This document shows positions 45,361 to 54,208 of a DNA stretch of 64,000 nt, in pieces. The DNA comes from Nitrosospira sp. Is2. Its GTDB lineage: Bacteria; Pseudomonadota; Gammaproteobacteria; Burkholderiales; Nitrosomonadaceae. The notes beneath the pieces are model-generated. The model was not told the origin of the DNA. It ran no database searches and was given only the letters and a program-made list of their open reading frames with translations. Made by a program: the position numbers and the translations under genes. Location of the stretch: positions 3,162,001 to 3,226,000 of the forward strand of contig NZ_CP137134.1 of NCBI RefSeq assembly GCF_033095785.1, read 5' to 3'. Every line of letters begins with the position of its first letter. Position 1 is the first letter of the stretch.

Positions 45361-46074
45361 TTAATAACTCACTTCCACGATCGCCCCTGGCCGCGCGATA
45401 CCGCTCACCACCGTGCCCGACGCGCTGCGAACCCGGACCAGTTGCCCTTCAGCCGCATTGTTCAGGGCCCTGCCTTCTGCGCTGACGCTGAAGCCGCGTC
45501 CGCCTGAGACAAGCTTGACGCTTTGATTCTGTAACACGGCCGCGGGGGCGCGCAGTATGTCCTGGCGAAGAGGGCTGCCGAAGGGAAGGCTGCCGGTCAG
45601 CGTGCTGCCAATAGCCCGATTAAAGTCCGTGATTATCCCGGGCGGCAGCTGGGCCAAGTCACCCCTTTGGGTAGTCAGGTCAGCGGCAGTGAGCACCTGT
45701 CCCTGCCTCATCGGTCTGGTGCTGACGACGTAATCGGCCACCACCTTGACCGTCGCGCGCACATAAATTGTCCATTGCTGAGGCGAGGCACAGTGCACCG
45801 CGACGGCGGTATTGCCCCAGGGGCGGTTACCCGGCGGCAAGGTTGCTTCAAGTGCTGCGCAGGCGGGGAGATTAACCCGCGTATCAATAATGCCGGGCGT
45901 GATCTCGACCTCGCCGGGCAGGCTAGCCGACTGTGCATGCAGGAAGTTCATGACGGCCTCCTGGATGAGGCGCGGGTCCTGCCTCGGATTCACAGGCGCC
46001 GAGGCAGCGGCGGCAGAAACAAGTGTAATAAAGCTCAGACCGAATGACAGCAGCCGGAAGCAGGTGATGGACAT
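45361..46074 (-). CDS. flgA: P-ring assembly chaperone FlgA
   Basis: A 237-aa exported protein with a signal peptide (about residues 1-25, ending AAASA). The C-terminal SAF-type domain is recognisable from about residue 110 (VSTRPMRQGQVLTAADLTTQ) to SGRGFSVSAEGRALN and the final RVRSASGTVVSGIARPGAIV. FlgA acts in the periplasm to help FlgI polymerise into the P-ring. It is divergent from flgB and upstream of flgMN in the usual flgAMN / flgB arrangement. Confidence 0.93.
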   Translation of the reverse strand: MSITCFRLLSFGLSFITLVSAAAASAPVNPRQDPRLIQEAVMNFLHAQSASLPGEVEITPGIIDTRVNLPACAALEATLPPGNRPWGNTAVAVHCASPQQWTIYVRATVKVVADYVVSTRPMRQGQVLTAADLTTQRGDLAQLPPGIITDFNRAIGSTLTGSLPFGSPLRQDILRAPAAVLQNQSVKLVSGGRGFSVSAEGRALNNAAEGQLVRVRSASGTVVSGIARPGAIVEVSY

Positions 46075-46443
46075 GATGGACTCCTGGAACGATAGTCCGG
46101 AACAGGCAAGTGAACAAGCAGCATTCTAGAGTGGGTAAATTTTCTGTGAGGTCCGGAAGTGAGGCGTGTTTTCTCGGTTAATCGAAGGATGGCGGCAAGC
46201 CGACCCGACATACTGCAGCTGCGTCACCGCGCGCTGCTGTGCGCGGCTATAAGGAGAACCCTGGATAAGCGGCCCGGGCACCTGGCGGCCTCGACACCGC
46301 TTCGCCGGGATTTGGAATGAGACGTTTCAAAGCCTTGAGATGAAGGTTTTTACCCTCGCTGATTCGCCTATTGACGCCGTTCGCCTTCCAATAAGATGGT
46401 ATGTGTAGTGGATACCGTAGCAAAGAGTGGTCACGGAGCTTTC
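46075..46443. other. Divergent regulatory region flgA / flgB
   Basis: 369 bases between the divergent flgA and flgB genes. It should hold FlhDC-activated class II promoters in both directions. A TTGACG at about 46371 and TAAGAT at about 46392 (15-base gap) could serve flgB but the gap is short. No clear FlhDC-box was identified by eye. Confidence 0.45.
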
Positions 46444-46851
46444 ATGATCGATAAACTTGATCCCACATTTCGTTTTTATCAGGAGGCGGCCAACCTGCGC
46501 GCGCACCGCCAGCAGTTGATTGCTTCCAATATCGCCAATGCCGACACGCCAAAGTATAAAGCCCGCGACATCAGCTTCAAGGACGCGTTGAACAGCGTCG
46601 TGGCCGGAAACGCCGTCAACAGCGCTGTCAGGCTGGCTACAAGTGCGCCGAACCATATTCCAACACCAGGGGGAGTCGCTGCCGGCACGCCCGTGCTATA
46701 CCGTTCCGCGGTCCAGGGCAGCGTGGATGGCAACACCGTGGATATGGACGTGGAGCGTAGCCAATTCGCGGACAACGCGATTCACTATGAGGCCAATCTT
46801 ACCTTCATCAACGAGCAGATCAGGTTAATGCGCGCCGCCATTCAAGGTTAA
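46444..46851 (+). CDS. flgB: Flagellar proximal rod protein FlgB
   Basis: A 135-aa protein with GGAG before ATG 46444. The conserved rod/hook start motif QQLIASNIANADTPKYKARD is present, and the C-terminal motif NDNA-like NAIHYEANLTFINEQIRLMR supports FlgB. It forms the innermost rod segment that crosses the periplasm. First gene of the flgB-flgL operon; flgC follows after 25 bases. Confidence 0.95.
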   Translation: MIDKLDPTFRFYQEAANLRAHRQQLIASNIANADTPKYKARDISFKDALNSVVAGNAVNSAVRLATSAPNHIPTPGGVAAGTPVLYRSAVQGSVDGNTVDMDVERSQFADNAIHYEANLTFINEQIRLMRAAIQG

Positions 46852-46876
46852 CGAAAGGGTAAAGGAGAAACGGAAG

Positions 46877-47311
46877 ATGTCCCTGTTCAATATTTTTGTT
46901 GTCGCCGGCTCTGCCATGACTGCCCAGAACCAGCGGCTTAATGTCGTTGCAAGCAACCTTGCCAACGCCGATAGCGCCACCAGCTCAAACGGCCAGCCGT
47001 ACAAGGCGAAGCAGGTCGTATTCACGAGTACTACGCCAATGGATGGCATGGGCCCCAATGGTCCGAACGGCGTCAGCAGCACGCACGGCGTGAAGGTGGC
47101 GCGCGTGATCGAGAATCAGTCGCCAATGAAAATGGTTTACGAACCGACTCATCCCATGGCTAATCCGGCGGGTTTCGTCACTATGCCAAACGTGAACGTG
47201 GTGGAAGAGATGGTCGATATGATCTCCGCATCGCGCTCATACCAGAATAACGTAGATATGATGAACACCGCGAAGACGTTGCTGCTAAAAACCTTGACCA
47301 TTGGACAATAA
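46877..47311 (+). CDS. flgC: Flagellar proximal rod protein FlgC
   Basis: A 144-aa protein starting after AAAGGAGAAACGG. It contains the N-terminal rod motif RLNVVASNLANADSATSSNG, the TTPMDGMGPNGPNG segment and the C-terminal VEEMVDMISASRSYQNNVDM typical of FlgC. It builds the proximal rod with FlgB and FlgF. Confidence 0.95.
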   Translation: MSLFNIFVVAGSAMTAQNQRLNVVASNLANADSATSSNGQPYKAKQVVFTSTTPMDGMGPNGPNGVSSTHGVKVARVIENQSPMKMVYEPTHPMANPAGFVTMPNVNVVEEMVDMISASRSYQNNVDMMNTAKTLLLKTLTIGQ

Positions 47312-47322
47312 AGGATTCCCCC

Positions 47323-47991
47323 ATGAGCGCCATTCAGGACACCCCGCCGACTGTGAACCCTTTTGCGCCGTATAGCGCGCAAAACACAGCAAAACCCGCT
47401 GCTGATGACATACAGGACCGGTTTCTCAAGCTGCTGGTGACGCAAATGAAAAACCAGGATCCGCTCAACCCGCTCGATAACGCCCAGGTCACGACCCAGC
47501 TTGCGCAAATCAGCACGGTAAACGGAATTGAAAAGCTTAATGCCACTATCTCAGCCATGGCCAGCGGCATTACCGCCGGCCAGTCTCTACAGGCCGCGGG
47601 CATGATCGGCAAGGATGTGCTCGTTCCCGGCTCCGCATTGCGGCTTTCCGGCGGGAGCGGAGTATTCGGCGTAGACCTGGCGCAGGCTGCGGATAAGGTA
47701 AAAATAACGATATCCGATTCCGCCGGGCACGTGGTACAGGTCATGGACCTGGATGGACGAACCGCCGGGCCGCTGACGCTGACGTGGGATGGCAAGACCA
47801 CTGACGGCACCTCCGCGGTCGACGGCGAATACAACATCAGCGTCGAAGCGCTGCGCGCGGACCAGAAGATCGAAGCACAGACGTTATCCCGCGGCACAGT
47901 TCAGGGCGTATCGCAAGGTAAGGACGGCGTCGGGCTTAACGTTGGAACGCTGGGTACAATGGGATTGGCCGATCTCAGGCAGATTTACTAG
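47323..47991 (+). CDS. flgD: Hook assembly scaffold protein FlgD
   Basis: A 222-aa protein. The conserved segment DRFLKLLVTQMKNQDPLNPL (residues about 30-50) and the following QLAQISTVNGIEKLN are diagnostic. The C-terminal part is the beta-rich domain with GKTTDGTSAVDGEYNISVEA. FlgD caps the growing hook and is not retained in the finished organelle. The gap to flgC is 11 bases. Confidence 0.95.
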   Translation: MSAIQDTPPTVNPFAPYSAQNTAKPAADDIQDRFLKLLVTQMKNQDPLNPLDNAQVTTQLAQISTVNGIEKLNATISAMASGITAGQSLQAAGMIGKDVLVPGSALRLSGGSGVFGVDLAQAADKVKITISDSAGHVVQVMDLDGRTAGPLTLTWDGKTTDGTSAVDGEYNISVEALRADQKIEAQTLSRGTVQGVSQGKDGVGLNVGTLGTMGLADLRQIY

Positions 47992-48107
47992 CCGGGCAAT
48001 TTGCCAGGACAGGGAATAGACATTGGGCAGACCACGTTTTTAAGCGGAGACGCGCGGTTGTCGCAAAGCGAAAACATTCATCAAAACAGGGAATAGGGGA
48101 TTCAATC

Positions 48108-49328
48108 ATGGGTTTTCAACAGGGTTTAAGCGGCTTGAACGCCGCATCCAAGAATCTGGAAGTTATCGGCAATAACGTAGCGAATACCAACACAGTTGGC
48201 TTCAAGCAGTCACAGACTCAATTTGCCGATATGTTCGCGAACTCCCTATCGGGAGGCGGCGGTACCCAGGCGGGAATTGGCGTGAAGGTCGCAGCCGTGG
48301 CGCAGCAGTTCGGACAGGGAAGCATTACGGTATCCAATAATCCGCTGGACATTGCTGTCAATGGCGACGGCTTCTACCGCTTGAGCGATCAGGGCGCGAT
48401 CAGTTATTCGCGCAACGGACAATTTCATCCGGACAAGGACGGTTATATCGTCAACAGTAACGGTCTTCGCCTCACCGGATATGGGGCCGATGCTACGGGC
48501 CAGATCATCTCGGGCTCAGCAACCGACTTGCGCATTTCCAAGGCCGACCTGGCGCCCGCGACCACCACCCAGGTGAATGCATTGGTTAACCTCGACTCAC
48601 GGGAGACTGCGTTGAGTTCGGCTGCTTTCGATCCAACCGATCCAGCCACCTACCATAGCTCAACTTCACTGCCAATCTATGACAGCTTGGGTAATGATAC
48701 GGACCTGTCGACCTATTTCGTCAAAACCGCAGCGAACACTTGGGATGTATTCGCTGCCAACGACGGTGCCGTGCTTAACGGGGGACTGGCCGTTGGTTCG
48801 TTGAATTTCCTGCCGAACGGTTCCCTCAACCCGTCGGGTTCCAGCGTCTTCAGCATCACATCACCGGTGACAACTGGCGCCAATCCTCTGACTTTTGACC
48901 TGGACTTCACAGGCACAACGCAGTTCGGGTCACCTGCCGGTGTCAATGCGCTGTCGCAGGATGGCTATACATCCGGTCAGCTCACCGGTTATTCAGTCGC
49001 GCCGGACGGCACGCTTCGCGGCGGTTACTCCAACGGCGAGTTCCTCGACCTCGGACAGGTTGTGCTGGCCAATTTCGCCAACCCGCAGGGTCTTGCGGTG
49101 CAGGGCAACAATACATGGAAGGAAAGTTCCACGTCAGGCGCCGCGCTTGTCGGCGCACCCGGTACCAGCGGCCTCGGCGTATTGCAGGCGGGCGCCGTGG
49201 AAGAGTCAAACGTGGAACTGACCTCGGAGCTGGTCAATATGATCACGGCGCAGCGCATCTATCAGGCAAATGCCCAGACTATCAAGACGCAAGATCAGAT
49301 ACTCCAGACAATTGTCAACCTGAGGTGA
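48108..49328 (+). CDS. flgE: Flagellar hook protein FlgE
   Basis: A 406-aa protein with typical ends: MGFQQGLSGLNAASKNLEVI and NNVANTNTVGFKQSQTQF at the start, and ELTSELVNMITAQRIYQANA with QTIKTQDQILQT at the end. The central domain (about 150-300) is the variable outer hook surface. FlgE polymerises into the flexible hook. Some 116 bases separate it from flgD, in which no promoter was recognised. Confidence 0.96.
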   Translation: MGFQQGLSGLNAASKNLEVIGNNVANTNTVGFKQSQTQFADMFANSLSGGGGTQAGIGVKVAAVAQQFGQGSITVSNNPLDIAVNGDGFYRLSDQGAISYSRNGQFHPDKDGYIVNSNGLRLTGYGADATGQIISGSATDLRISKADLAPATTTQVNALVNLDSRETALSSAAFDPTDPATYHSSTSLPIYDSLGNDTDLSTYFVKTAANTWDVFAANDGAVLNGGLAVGSLNFLPNGSLNPSGSSVFSITSPVTTGANPLTFDLDFTGTTQFGSPAGVNALSQDGYTSGQLTGYSVAPDGTLRGGYSNGEFLDLGQVVLANFANPQGLAVQGNNTWKESSTSGAALVGAPGTSGLGVLQAGAVEESNVELTSELVNMITAQRIYQANAQTIKTQDQILQTIVNLR

Positions 49329-49372
49329 TCGGGAAACCAATAAATTAGAGCGGACTCGTCACAGGAGTAACT

Positions 49373-50122
49373 ATGGACCGCATGATCTACGTTGCCATGA
49401 CCGGAGCCAAGCACACGCTTGGGCAACATGCCGCCGTGTCGCACAACCTCGCGAACACGAATACTACGGGTTTCCGCGCAGAAATCAGCGCATTGCGCGC
49501 CGTGCCCGTCTTCAGCGATACGCTGCCAACGCGCGCGTTTGTCGTGGATTCAACTGCGGGTTCGGATTTCCGTCCCGGAACAGTGCAACAGACCGGGCGC
49601 GATATCGATGTGGCGGTGCAGGGCAGGGGCTGGATTGCTGTTCAAATGGCAGATGGCACAGAAGCCTATACCCGCGACGGCAATCTGCATGTTAATGCGA
49701 ACGGCGTATTACAGACGCGTAATGGTTTAAATGTGCGTGGGGAGGAAGGGCTTATTTCGATTCCGCCATACGCCAAGGTTTCTGTTGGCACGGACGGTAC
49801 CGTCTCGACTGTACCCGCGGGAGCGGGAACGAGCGAGCCCAATATCGCCGTCATGGTCGGACGCATCAAGCTGGTCAATCCACCCGAAGCTCAGCTCACC
49901 CGTGGGCTGGACGGCCTGTTTCGGCTTAACAGTGGGGTTGAGGCAGTGGCGGATGCGAACGTGACCTTGGGCAGCGGTGCGCTGGAGGGCAGCAACGTCA
50001 GCGTGGTCGAGGCGATGGTGGATATGATCTCTCTTTCACGCCAGTTCGAGATGCACATGAAGCTGCTCCAGAACGCCGAAGGTAATGCGCAACGGGCCAG
50101 CAGCCTCCTGAGCATGAGTTAG
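49373..50122 (+). CDS. flgF: Flagellar proximal rod protein FlgF
   Basis: A 249-aa rod protein with MDRMIYVAMTGAKHTLGQHA at the start, the NLANTNTTGFRAEI motif, DIDVAVQGRGWIAVQMADG in the middle and VVEAMVDMISLSRQFEMHM at the end. It forms the proximal-to-distal rod transition. Ribosome site CAGGAG. Confidence 0.94.
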   Translation: MDRMIYVAMTGAKHTLGQHAAVSHNLANTNTTGFRAEISALRAVPVFSDTLPTRAFVVDSTAGSDFRPGTVQQTGRDIDVAVQGRGWIAVQMADGTEAYTRDGNLHVNANGVLQTRNGLNVRGEEGLISIPPYAKVSVGTDGTVSTVPAGAGTSEPNIAVMVGRIKLVNPPEAQLTRGLDGLFRLNSGVEAVADANVTLGSGALEGSNVSVVEAMVDMISLSRQFEMHMKLLQNAEGNAQRASSLLSMS

Positions 50123-50343
50123 TAGCTGAGCCGTGGCCGCCCACCCTCCGGCGTATGCTCGACCGTGTTTGGACAGGTAACGACTGTTTGAACGGTACAT
50201 GAAACGGGGAAAAGGATGAGCTCTGTTTTCAGGCCCCGCTCGTCCGCCGGCGCGCAACATGATTGCGAGCGCTAATTATTTCCAGCAAGGTCCTTGCTGA
50301 TCTTTGCAGACAGATGCTGTATTAACAAACTCAGGAGACTCGC

Positions 50344-51126
50344 TTGATTCGCTCGCTTTGGATTTCAAAAACCGGTCTGGACGCGCAACAGACTCAAATG
50401 GATGTTATCGCCAACAATCTGGCGAATGTGGGGACGAACGGATTCAAACGCTCGCGCGCGGTTTTCGAGGATCTGCTGTACCAGACATTGCGCCAGCCGG
50501 GGGCGCAATCCTCCCAGCAGACGCAATTGCCGTCCGGATTACAGCTGGGCACGGGCGTGCGGCCCGTCACAACCGAGCGCATATTTACTCAGGGCAATCT
50601 GCAACAGACAGGCAACTCGAAAGACGTCGCGATCCAGGGCCAGGGATTTTTCCAGGTACTGCGCCCCGATGGCTCCACGGCGTATACACGTGATGGCTCG
50701 TTCCAGACCGATTTTCAGGGTCAGCTCGTGACCTCGAGCGGCTACTTCATCCAGCCTGCTATCGCTATCCCGCCCAATTCGCAGAGCATTACCATTGGCC
50801 GGGATGGAACCGTTTCCGTTACCACGCCGGAGTCCACCGTTCCGGTTCAGGTCGGCACCGTGCAACTTGCCACGTTTATCAATCCCGCCGGCTTGCAGAG
50901 CGTGGGCGAGAACCTCTACATAGAAACAGCCTCCAGCGGCACTCCAAACATCACTAATCCCGGCGCCGACGGGGCCGGTGTGCTGAATCAGGGATATGTG
51001 GAAACCTCCAATGTCAACGTGGTGGAGGAACTGGTCAACATGATCCAGACCCAGCGCGCCTACGAGATCAACAGCAAATCGGTGCAGACCTCCGACCAGA
51101 TGCTGCAGCGCCTGACGCAAATATAG
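50344..51126 (+). CDS. flgG: Flagellar distal rod protein FlgG
   Basis: A 260-aa protein. It starts with TTG at 50344 after CAGGAGA. Motifs are MIRSLWISKTGLDAQQTQMD, NNLANVGTNGFKRSRAVFED, NLQQTGNSKDVAIQGQGFFQ and the end VEELVNMIQTQRAYEINSKS. FlgG makes up the distal rod. A 221-base gap to flgF holds a short 19-codon frame after GGGAAAAGG, not called. Confidence 0.96.
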   Translation: MIRSLWISKTGLDAQQTQMDVIANNLANVGTNGFKRSRAVFEDLLYQTLRQPGAQSSQQTQLPSGLQLGTGVRPVTTERIFTQGNLQQTGNSKDVAIQGQGFFQVLRPDGSTAYTRDGSFQTDFQGQLVTSSGYFIQPAIAIPPNSQSITIGRDGTVSVTTPESTVPVQVGTVQLATFINPAGLQSVGENLYIETASSGTPNITNPGADGAGVLNQGYVETSNVNVVEELVNMIQTQRAYEINSKSVQTSDQMLQRLTQI

Positions 51127-51185
51127 ATGAGCAGGGCGGGACGTCAGATTGGTGCGGCAATGGATATGAAAGATACGAGGAAGGG

Positions 51186-51869
51186 ATGATTCCCAAATCT
51201 TCAGGGAAGCGGGCGAGCCAATTCCTGCTGGGGACGGTCACTATCCTGCTGGGCGGCTGCAGTCTCCCAGACCCGAAACCAATCGTGCAGCAGCCGATGT
51301 GGGCGCGCGCCGCCCAGCGCGGACCCCTGCCCAACGATGGCGCAATTTTTCAGCCGGGGCCTCACTACAAGCCCTTATTCGAAGACCGGCGTGCGCGCCA
51401 GATCGGGGACACGCTCGTCATTCTTCTCAACGAGCGAACCAACGCAAGCAAACGTTCCAACAGCAGCGCCAACAAGAAAGGCGAAATGAATATCGGTATG
51501 CCACCCATTGTTTATGGCGTTCCAATCACCAAAAAACTGGACATGGGCGCGTCTTCCGCCAGTGACTTTGCGGGTGGAGGCGAGGCAGCTTCGACCAACA
51601 ATTTCAGTGGCACGATCACTGTCACGGTCATCGATGTGCTACCGAATAATTACCTGGTGGTAAGCGGTGAAAAACAGCTTGCCATGACCCAGGGTACCGA
51701 ATACATCCGTTTCTCTGGCGTGGTGCGTCCGGAAACGGTTATCAATAATTCGGTTTCATCAATACAGGTAGCCGATGCGCGCATCGAGTACAAGGCCAAC
51801 GGCTATATCGACGAAGCGCAGACGATGGGCTGGCTGTCGCGCTTTTTCCTCACGGTCTCGCCATTCTAA
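51186..51869 (+). CDS. flgH: Flagellar L-ring lipoprotein FlgH
   Basis: A 227-aa protein with lipobox LLGGC, the lipidated Cys25, after a short hydrophobic signal. Conserved parts are LFEDRRARQIGDTLVILLNE, the strand GTITVTVIDVLPNNYLVVSG and RFSGVVRPETVINNSVSSIQ. FlgH assembles the L-ring in the outer membrane. flgI follows after 11 bases. Confidence 0.95.
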   Translation: MIPKSSGKRASQFLLGTVTILLGGCSLPDPKPIVQQPMWARAAQRGPLPNDGAIFQPGPHYKPLFEDRRARQIGDTLVILLNERTNASKRSNSSANKKGEMNIGMPPIVYGVPITKKLDMGASSASDFAGGGEAASTNNFSGTITVTVIDVLPNNYLVVSGEKQLAMTQGTEYIRFSGVVRPETVINNSVSSIQVADARIEYKANGYIDEAQTMGWLSRFFLTVSPF

Positions 51870-51880
51870 GCAACGCAAAA

Positions 51881-53029
51881 ATGACGTGCAATCCGATAAC
51901 CGAATCATCTCCCGCCCCCGTTCGGCACCTGCTCAGCCGTATGCTAGTTATTGCGTTGGCCGGGTGCTGCCTGACTGGTGGACCAGCACAAGCCGAACGC
52001 ATCAAGGATCTGGCGTCGATTCAAGGCGTACGCAGCAATCAGCTGGTCGGGTACGGCCTTGTGGTGGGACTGGACAACACGGGCGACCAAACCGTTCAGA
52101 CCCCCTTCACTATCCAAACGCTCAACAACATGCTGAATCAGATGGGTATTAACGTGCCTCCCGGCACCAACATGCGCTTGAGAAACGTGGCCGGCGTAAT
52201 GGTGACGGCGGTGCTTCCTCCGCTTGCGCAACCGGGGCAGTTGATTGACGTGACAGTATCGAGCATGGGCAACGCCCGTAGCCTCCGGGGCGGAACGCTG
52301 CTCATGACACCCCTTAAGGGCGCTGACGGGCAGGTTTATGCGATGGCGCAGGGTAACCTGCTGGTTGGGGGATTCGGCGCGGCGGCGAGTGGAAGCCAGG
52401 TCCAGGTCAATCATCTGAGCGCGGGACGCATTACGGCCGGCGCCACGGTCGAGCGCGCGGTGCCCGTGGCGCTTGGCGAGGCGGATATCATCCGGCTCGA
52501 GTTGAATACGACGGATTTTACGACGACGCGCCGAGTAGTGGATGCGATCAACGGGAAGTTTGGGGAGGGTACTGCTGCCGCGCTGGATGGGCGGGCGGTC
52601 CAGGTACGCACGCCCAGTGGCAGCGATCAGCGCGTCGGATTCCTCGCGGAGATGGAAAGCCTTAATATCAGTCCGGCGCCGGGTCACGCGAAAGTTATTG
52701 TCAACAGCCGTACCGGTTCCGTGGTCATGAACCAGGCGGCAACGGTAGAACAATGCGCGATCGCTCACGGCAATCTGACTGTCGTGATCAGCACCGAACC
52801 GGTAATCAGCCAGCCGGGGCCATTTTCCAGCGGGCAAACGGTGCAAGCGCAACGCTCGACTATCGAGATCAGGCAGGAATCGGGCATGCTTACCATGGTC
52901 GAGGGAGCGTCGCTATCTGAGGTGGTGAAAGCCCTGAATGCGATTGGAGCGACACCGCAAGATCTGCTTGCGATCTTGCAGGCGATGAAATCGGCCGGCG
53001 CGTTACGGGCGGAGCTGGAGGTTATCTGA
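51881..53029 (+). CDS. flgI: Flagellar P-ring protein FlgI
   Basis: A 382-aa protein with a signal peptide; the ATG at 51881 gives a long N-terminal extension, and the ATG at 51941 (LVIALAGCCLTGGPAQA) would give a standard signal. The mature part begins ERIKDLASIQGVRSNQLVGY and contains LVVGLDNTGDQTVQTPFTIQ, typical of FlgI. It forms the periplasmic P-ring bushing. Its stop overlaps the flgJ ATG (TGATG). Confidence 0.95.
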   Translation: MTCNPITESSPAPVRHLLSRMLVIALAGCCLTGGPAQAERIKDLASIQGVRSNQLVGYGLVVGLDNTGDQTVQTPFTIQTLNNMLNQMGINVPPGTNMRLRNVAGVMVTAVLPPLAQPGQLIDVTVSSMGNARSLRGGTLLMTPLKGADGQVYAMAQGNLLVGGFGAAASGSQVQVNHLSAGRITAGATVERAVPVALGEADIIRLELNTTDFTTTRRVVDAINGKFGEGTAAALDGRAVQVRTPSGSDQRVGFLAEMESLNISPAPGHAKVIVNSRTGSVVMNQAATVEQCAIAHGNLTVVISTEPVISQPGPFSSGQTVQAQRSTIEIRQESGMLTMVEGASLSEVVKALNAIGATPQDLLAILQAMKSAGALRAELEVI

Positions 53030-54078
53030 TGGTGGCGCCTGCTGATCTTTCCACCAGGTTCGCTCTCGATGTGCAGGCTGTCAATGGGTTGCGTGCGGCT
53101 GCCGATAAAACCGGACAGGCTGGACTGGAAGCGGCTGCCCGGCAGTTCGAGGCGTTGTTCCTGGGCATGATGCTCAAGAGCATGCGCGAGGCAACACCCA
53201 AGGATAGCCTGTTGGATAGCGACCAAAGCCGACTGTACATGTCGATGCTGGATCAGCAGTTATCCCAGAGCATGGCGGCGCGTGGCGTCGGTCTGGCGGA
53301 GATGATGATGCGGCAACTGCGCGATGGGTTGCCGCCCGAGGCGGTGCAGCAAGTGGATTCGATATCCGCACGCTCGGCAGCCAGCGCGGCGGAAGCGGCG
53401 GCGGTAGCGTTGCCCATGCTGCCCCCACGCCAGCCGAATCTGCGCCCCGATTCCGCAATCGTCGAGCCGGGGGAGCGGGAGCAGCCAGCACCGCCTGTAT
53501 CTGCCCAGCCGCCGCTAGCGCAGCCGGAATCTCAATTGCCATCCCAACCTCTGTCCCAACCGCCATCCCGACCGCTTCCGCAATCGCAATCATCATTCCG
53601 GACGCAACCGTCGCACGTGGCCGAGTTCAGCGACAGGCTGATGGCATACGCGCAGGAAGCCAGCCAGGCGACGGGTATTCCCGCGCGCTTCGTGCTTGGG
53701 CAGGCGGCGTTGGAGAGCGGATGGGGGAAACGGGAGCTGCGCGCGCCGGATGGCGCGCCCAGCCACAACCTGTTCGGAATTAAAGCCGGTGGCAACTGGA
53801 GCGGCCGGGTAGTGGAGGCGGTAACAACAGAGTATGTCAACGGCGTGGCCCGCAAGACAGTCGAGCAATTCCGCGCCTACGATTCATACGCCGACGCGTT
53901 CCGGGACTATGCCAAGCTGCTGCGCAGCAGCCCGCGGTATGCCGACCTGCTGGCGCAGGCCGCGCGCGGGATTGACGTGGCGGGCTTCTCGCAAGGCCTG
54001 CAAAAGGCCGGATACGCCACGGATCCGGATTATGCCGATAAATTGAGCCGGACAATCAAAACTACGCCTCAATCATAG
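53029..54078 (+). CDS. flgJ: Rod-cap and peptidoglycan hydrolase FlgJ
   Basis: A 349-aa protein. Residues about 20-105 are the rod-capping domain (AARQFEALFLGMMLKSMREA). A Pro/Gln/Ser-rich linker (about 130-195, with repeats of QPPSQP type) follows. Residues about 200-345 are a GH73-type glucosaminidase domain with GQAALESGWGKRELR and LFGIKAGGNWSG; the Glu in ALESGWG is the expected catalytic acid. It opens a hole in the wall for the rod. Both domains are present, as in beta- and gamma-proteobacteria. Confidence 0.94.
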   Translation: MVAPADLSTRFALDVQAVNGLRAAADKTGQAGLEAAARQFEALFLGMMLKSMREATPKDSLLDSDQSRLYMSMLDQQLSQSMAARGVGLAEMMMRQLRDGLPPEAVQQVDSISARSAASAAEAAAVALPMLPPRQPNLRPDSAIVEPGEREQPAPPVSAQPPLAQPESQLPSQPLSQPPSRPLPQSQSSFRTQPSHVAEFSDRLMAYAQEASQATGIPARFVLGQAALESGWGKRELRAPDGAPSHNLFGIKAGGNWSGRVVEAVTTEYVNGVARKTVEQFRAYDSYADAFRDYAKLLRSSPRYADLLAQAARGIDVAGFSQGLQKAGYATDPDYADKLSRTIKTTPQS

Positions 54079-54148
54079 CAGCCTCGGAACGAGCTCTTCA
54101 TGCGCCTCGCATTGAATTGTCCAGGGATGCGGTAAATGCCGCGCGAAT

Positions 54149-54176
54149 TAAGGATTTCACAGTCCGGCACCGTTAA
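54149..54176 (+). promoter_or_regulatory. Sigma-28 promoter candidate for flgKL
   Basis: TAAGGATT (54149-54156) and ACCGTTAA (54169-54176) are separated by 12 bases, the same spacing as the site before flgM. It is 32 bases before the flgK ATG. The match is moderate. Confidence 0.4.
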
Positions 54177-54208
54177 TACAGATAAGGATATTATCAGGGG
54201 CGGAAACG

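Noticed and set aside
51944..52852. 302-codon minus-strand frame
   Set aside because: It is antisense to flgI; no ribosome site or recognisable protein.
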